Assembly: GCF_003284965.1 (NCBI RefSeq)
Contig: NZ_QMEW01000010.1
Coordinates: forward strand, 62,001-126,000
Source of the DNA: Mycolicibacterium sp. GF69
GTDB taxonomy: Bacteria; Actinomycetota; Actinomycetes; Mycobacteriales; Mycobacteriaceae
Length of the DNA: 64,000 nt
Direction: 5' to 3'
The number at the start of each line of letters is the position of its first letter. Position 1 is the stretch's first letter. Below are positions 60,969 to 64,000 of the stretch, one piece after another. Position numbers and translations under genes: made by a program. Under the pieces are notes generated by a model. It saw only the letters and a list, made by a program, of their open reading frames with translations, was not told the DNA's origin and ran no database searches.

Positions 60969-63011
60969 TCACTCCTCGGGAACCTCGCGCTCGATTTCGT
61001 CCAGCCACGTGCGCGCCGACATATCCGACGGCGCCCGCCAGTCACCGCGTGGCGAGAGCGATCCGCCGTGTGAAACCTTCGGGCCGTTCGGCAGCGCCGA
61101 CCGCTTGAACTGGGCGAACGAGTAGTAGCGCTGCGCGAACACCTGCAGCCAGTGCCGAATCTCCTTCAACGAGTAGGCGGGCCGCTTGTTCTCGGGGTAG
61201 CCGGTCGGCCAGTCGCCACGCTGCGGATCGTTCCACGCATGCCAGGCCAAAAACGCCACCTTCGACGGCCGGAACCCGAAACGCAGCACCTGGAACAACG
61301 AGAAGTCTTGTAGCACATAGGGTCCCACCTTGGACTCGCTGCTCTGGATCTCCTCGTCTTCGCCGGCGGGCACCAGCTCCGGCGAGATCTCGGTTTCGAG
61401 CACTGATTGCAGCACATCGTTGACCGCGTCATCGAACTGCTTTGAAGCGATCACCCAGCGAATCAGGTGCTGTATCAACGTCTTCGGCACGCCGCCGTTG
61501 ACGTTGTAGTGCGACATCTGGTCGCCGACGCCGTAGGTCGACCATCCGAGCGCGAGCTCGGACAGGTCGCCGGTGCCCAGCACGATGCCGCCGTGCTGAT
61601 TGGCCAGCCGGAACAGGTAATCGGTGCGCAGCCCGGCCTGCACGTTCTCGAACGTGACGTCGTAGACCTTCTCGCCGCGGCCGAACGGATGATCCATGTT
61701 CTGGAGCATCAGTTCCGCGGTCGACTTGATGTCGAGTTCGCTGAACGTGACGCCCAGCGCCTCGGCCAACCGCAGGGCGTTGCCCTTGGTCCGGTCACCG
61801 GTGGCGAACCCCGGCATGGTGAACGCGAGAATGTCGCTGCGCGGTCGTTGTTCGCGATCCATGGCCCGGGCGGCGACGATCAGCGCATGGGTCGAGTCCA
61901 GGCCGCCGGACAGCCCCAGGACGATCTTGGGGTAGTCGAGTGCCCGCAGCCGCTGCTCGAGGCCGGCCACCTGGATGTTGTAGGCCTCGTAGCAATCCTG
62001 TTCCAGCCGTTCGGGATCCGACGGGACGAACGGGAACCGCTCGATGTGCCGGATCAGCCCGATGTCGCCTGCCGGTGGATCGAGCTGGAACTCGACCCGC
62101 CGATAGGCGTCCGTCGCCGCCCCGTGGTGTCTGCGGTTGTCGTCGAAGGTGCCCATGCGGATGCGTTCGGAGCGCAGTCGTTCCAGATCGACGTCGGCAA
62201 CGGACCGGCGCTCGCCCTTCGGGAACCGCTCGGACTGCGCCAGGCACTCGCCGTTCTCCCAGATCATCGTCTGGCCGTCCCAGGCGAGGTCGGTCGTCGA
62301 CTCCCCTTCGCCCGCCGCGGCGTAGACGTAGGCGGCCAGGCAGCGCGCCGACGCTGAGCGCGCCAGCAGGCAGCGGTCTTCCGAGCGGCCGATGGTGATC
62401 GGGCTGCCGGACAGGTTGGCCAGCACCGTCGCACCGGCCAACGCCGCCGAAGCGCTCGGAGGGATCGGTACGAACATGTCTTCGCAGATCTCGACGTGCA
62501 ACACGAAGCCGGGCATGTCGGTCGCGGTGAACAGCAGGTCGGGGCCGAACGGTACGTCGGCGTCCCCCATCCTGATCGCACCGCGTACGTCGTCGCCGGG
62601 GGCCATCTGGCGTCGCTCGTAGAACTCGCGGTACGTGGGAAGGTAGGACTTCGGCGCCACGCCGAGCACCCGTCCCCGGTGGATGACCACCGCGGTGTTG
62701 TAGACCCGGTGCCGGTAGCGCAGCGGCGCCCCGACCACCAGCACCGGCATGAGGTCGGCCGACGCCACGACGATGTCGAGCAGCGCGTCCTCGACCGCGT
62801 CGAGCAGCGCATCCTGCATCACGATGTCCTCGATCGAGTACCCCGACAGCGTCAGCTCCGGGAACACCGCGAGCCCAACGCTGTCGTCATGGCAGGCGCG
62901 CGCCATCCGCAACACCGACTCGGCGTTGGCCCGCGGATCGGCCAGCGTCGTGTGGTGCGTGCAAGCGGCGGCGCGCAGGAAGCCGTGCCGGTACGCCGAG
63001 TAGAAGTCCAT
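60969..63011 (-). CDS. nadE: NadE, glutamine-hydrolysing NAD+ synthetase
   Basis: A 680-residue two-domain enzyme. The N-terminal nitrilase-type glutaminase (about 1-300) has Glu in FPELTLSGYS, a lysine region and the catalytic cysteine in HVEICEDMFVP. The C-terminal synthetase has the PP-loop LGLSGGLDSTHAL (about residue 361) and GTGDLSELALGWSTYG. It forms NAD from deamido-NAD, ATP and glutamine-derived ammonia. Length matches M. tuberculosis NadE (Rv2438c, 679 residues). Confidence 0.96.
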   Translation of the reverse strand: MDFYSAYRHGFLRAAACTHHTTLADPRANAESVLRMARACHDDSVGLAVFPELTLSGYSIEDIVMQDALLDAVEDALLDIVVASADLMPVLVVGAPLRYRHRVYNTAVVIHRGRVLGVAPKSYLPTYREFYERRQMAPGDDVRGAIRMGDADVPFGPDLLFTATDMPGFVLHVEICEDMFVPIPPSASAALAGATVLANLSGSPITIGRSEDRCLLARSASARCLAAYVYAAAGEGESTTDLAWDGQTMIWENGECLAQSERFPKGERRSVADVDLERLRSERIRMGTFDDNRRHHGAATDAYRRVEFQLDPPAGDIGLIRHIERFPFVPSDPERLEQDCYEAYNIQVAGLEQRLRALDYPKIVLGLSGGLDSTHALIVAARAMDREQRPRSDILAFTMPGFATGDRTKGNALRLAEALGVTFSELDIKSTAELMLQNMDHPFGRGEKVYDVTFENVQAGLRTDYLFRLANQHGGIVLGTGDLSELALGWSTYGVGDQMSHYNVNGGVPKTLIQHLIRWVIASKQFDDAVNDVLQSVLETEISPELVPAGEDEEIQSSESKVGPYVLQDFSLFQVLRFGFRPSKVAFLAWHAWNDPQRGDWPTGYPENKRPAYSLKEIRHWLQVFAQRYYSFAQFKRSALPNGPKVSHGGSLSPRGDWRAPSDMSARTWLDEIEREVPEE

Positions 63012-63054
63012 GCCTCATTGTTGCCCCAAATCGGAACGGGGTATGCAAGTCCCC

Positions 63055-63594
63055 ATGAGTGAGACCGCCGTGTTGGTCATCGACATGATGAACACCTACC
63101 GTCATCCCGACGCCGAGAAGTTGGCGCCACACGTCGCCGAGATCATCGATCCGCTGGCCCGTCTCGTCGCCGAGGCTGGCGAACGCGACGATGTGGACCT
63201 GATCTACGTCAACGACAACTACGGCGATTTCAGCGCGCAGTTCAGCGATATCGTGCAGTCGGCGCTGCAGGGTGAGCGGCCCGACCTGGTCGAGCCGATC
63301 GTCCCGCAGCAGGGCTGCCGGATGATGACCAAGGTGCGCCACAGCGCGTTCTACGCCACCGCGCTGGCGTATCTGCTGGGTCAGTTGGAACCACAGCGGG
63401 TGATCCTGACCGGTCAGGTCACCGAGCAGTGCATTCTCTACACCGCGCTGGACGCCTATGTCCGGCACTTTCCGGTCGTCGTCCCGCCCGATGCGGTCGC
63501 CCACATCGACCCGGAACTCAGCGACGCGGCGCTGACCATGATGAAAAGCAACATGAGCGCCGAGATCACCCCGGTCGCACGGTGTTTACCCTGA
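63055..63594 (+). CDS. Isochorismatase-like cysteine hydrolase
   Basis: A 179-residue protein with Asp in VLVIDMMNTY, Lys in MMTKVRHSAFYAT and the catalytic cysteine in LTGQVTEQCILYTALDAY, the Asp-Lys-Cys triad of nicotinamidase/isochorismatase-like hydrolases. It lies next to nadE, so an amide of the NAD cycle is a reasonable substrate, but this is inference. ATG 63055 is chosen; ATG 63043 is in frame. 43 bp separate it from the divergent nadE. Confidence 0.85.
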   Translation: MSETAVLVIDMMNTYRHPDAEKLAPHVAEIIDPLARLVAEAGERDDVDLIYVNDNYGDFSAQFSDIVQSALQGERPDLVEPIVPQQGCRMMTKVRHSAFYATALAYLLGQLEPQRVILTGQVTEQCILYTALDAYVRHFPVVVPPDAVAHIDPELSDAALTMMKSNMSAEITPVARCLP

Positions 63595-63789
63595 GAGATC
63601 CCACACAGCGTCCGATGTGGCGTTTCGCACCGCCGAGGGCGGGCAACCGGCCTGGGTCGCCGATGTGACGTTGCGGTTCGAGGAGTGGGAGTACTCGCCA
63701 TGGCCGTTTCTGTTGCCGTCTGTCCGGGGCAGAGCGGTCGCCGCAGGCGCTGATGAACTGACCCTCGACGAGCGCCTACCCTCGATCAC
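63595..63789. other. Intergenic region before the sirtuin gene
   Basis: No gene is supported. Open frames run through it on both strands without recognisable content. TACCCT at 63777-63782 ends 7 bp before the sirtuin GTG and is its likely -10. Confidence 0.5.
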
Positions 63790-64000
63790 GTGGAAGCACC
63801 CGAACTCGTGGCCGTGCTGCGGAGCAGGCGGATCGCGGTGCTCACCGGCGCGGGGATATCGACCGACTCCGGGATCCCTGACTACCGCGGGCCGGACTCC
63901 CCGCCGAGCAACCCGATGACGATTCGGCAGTTCACTTCCGACCCGGTGTTCCGGCAGCGCTACTGGGCACGCAACCACCTTGGTTGGCGCCACATGGCGG
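63790..64000 (+). CDS. Sir2-family NAD-dependent protein deacylase, N-terminal part (cut by window edge)
   Basis: About 70 residues are visible from GTG 63790. They hold the sirtuin NAD-binding signature VLTGAGISTDSGIPDYRG near residue 17. The rest (catalytic His, zinc cysteines) lies beyond the window. Sirtuins use NAD to remove acyl groups from lysines; its place near nadE and the isochorismatase-like hydrolase gives a small NAD-related neighbourhood. A TACCCT -10 at 7 bp suggests a leaderless mRNA. Confidence 0.88.
   Translation, partial: MEAPELVAVLRSRRIAVLTGAGISTDSGIPDYRGPDSPPSNPMTIRQFTSDPVFRQRYWARNHLGWRHMA

Noticed and set aside
63617..63919. A 100-residue plus-strand frame before the sirtuin
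   Set aside because: It overlaps the sirtuin start in another frame, and its second half is a Pro/Arg/Gly-rich shadow; no support for a real gene.
1..64000. CRISPR array, insertion sequence, prophage or tRNA gene
   Set aside because: No regularly spaced repeats of CRISPR size, no transposase or integrase frame and no tRNA-like sequence was recognised by reading; a dedicated tRNA search was not possible.

Overview
The window is chromosomal DNA from a high-GC actinobacterium, almost certainly a Mycobacterium/Mycolicibacterium. Diagnostic content includes mycobactin (mbt) genes, PknH_C-type lipoproteins, trehalase GH15, OctT/GpgP, SirA, an F420-type LLM oxidoreductase and many leaderless-type promoters. 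From about 18.7 kb rightwards the gene order follows M. tuberculosis Rv2388c-Rv2427c (hemW, sirA-cysH-che1, cysA/W/T-subI, trehalase, lepA, rnz, rpsT-holA-comEC-comEA, degV-octT-gpgP-rsfS-nadD, proA). Insertions typical of a fast-growing species interrupt it. Names rest on reading the sequence and on family knowledge; no search was run.

Region 1 (1-18.5 kb) is a remodelled mycobactin locus. On the minus strand lie mbtT-mbtC-mbtD (mbtD runs off the left edge), an IrtA/IrtB-like ABC transporter pair, and mbtB. On the plus strand lie an F420-type oxidoreductase and mbtA. On the minus strand follows a 1727-residue iterative type I PKS (KS-AT-TH/DH-KR-ACP) with the signatures of 6-methylsalicylic acid synthase. 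IdeR-box-like 19-mers precede mbtT (two), irtA, the mbtB/mbtA divergent region and the PKS. No salicylate synthase (mbtI) is visible. The simplest reading is a siderophore locus whose aryl cap is 6-methylsalicylate made by the PKS, activated by MbtA and loaded on MbtB, with its own transporter.

Region 2 (18.7-28.9 kb) is haem/sulfur metabolism: hemW, the sulfite reductase-APS reductase-sirohydrochlorin chelatase operon, a methyltransferase, and the sulfate ABC transporter operon. Each sulfur operon is preceded by a short ORF ending in a run of cysteine codons, the pattern of cysteine-responsive leader peptides.

Region 3 (28.9-38.7 kb) carries an FAD monooxygenase, GH15 trehalase, a SigZ-like sigma factor convergent with an ArsI/CadI-like protein, a small secreted protein, two PknH_C-type lipoproteins, lepA, a PemK-like protein and a GNAT enzyme. 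Region 4 (38.7-48.3 kb) has a CBS protein, RNase Z, the transglutaminase/alpha-E/ATP-grasp trio, rpsT, holA, comEC/comEA and a membrane protein. Region 5 (48.3-64 kb) has an SDR/DapB-like pair, degV-octT-gpgP-rsfS-nadD, a VWA/MoxR pair, proA, a sugar kinase with an enoyl-CoA hydratase, a CmtR-like metal sensor with a membrane methyltransferase, nadE, an isochorismatase-like hydrolase and the start of a sirtuin.

A recurring oddity is that several genes end inside short tandem duplications that include the stop codon (around 8.0, 34.7, 38.1, 44.05 and 60.9 kb).
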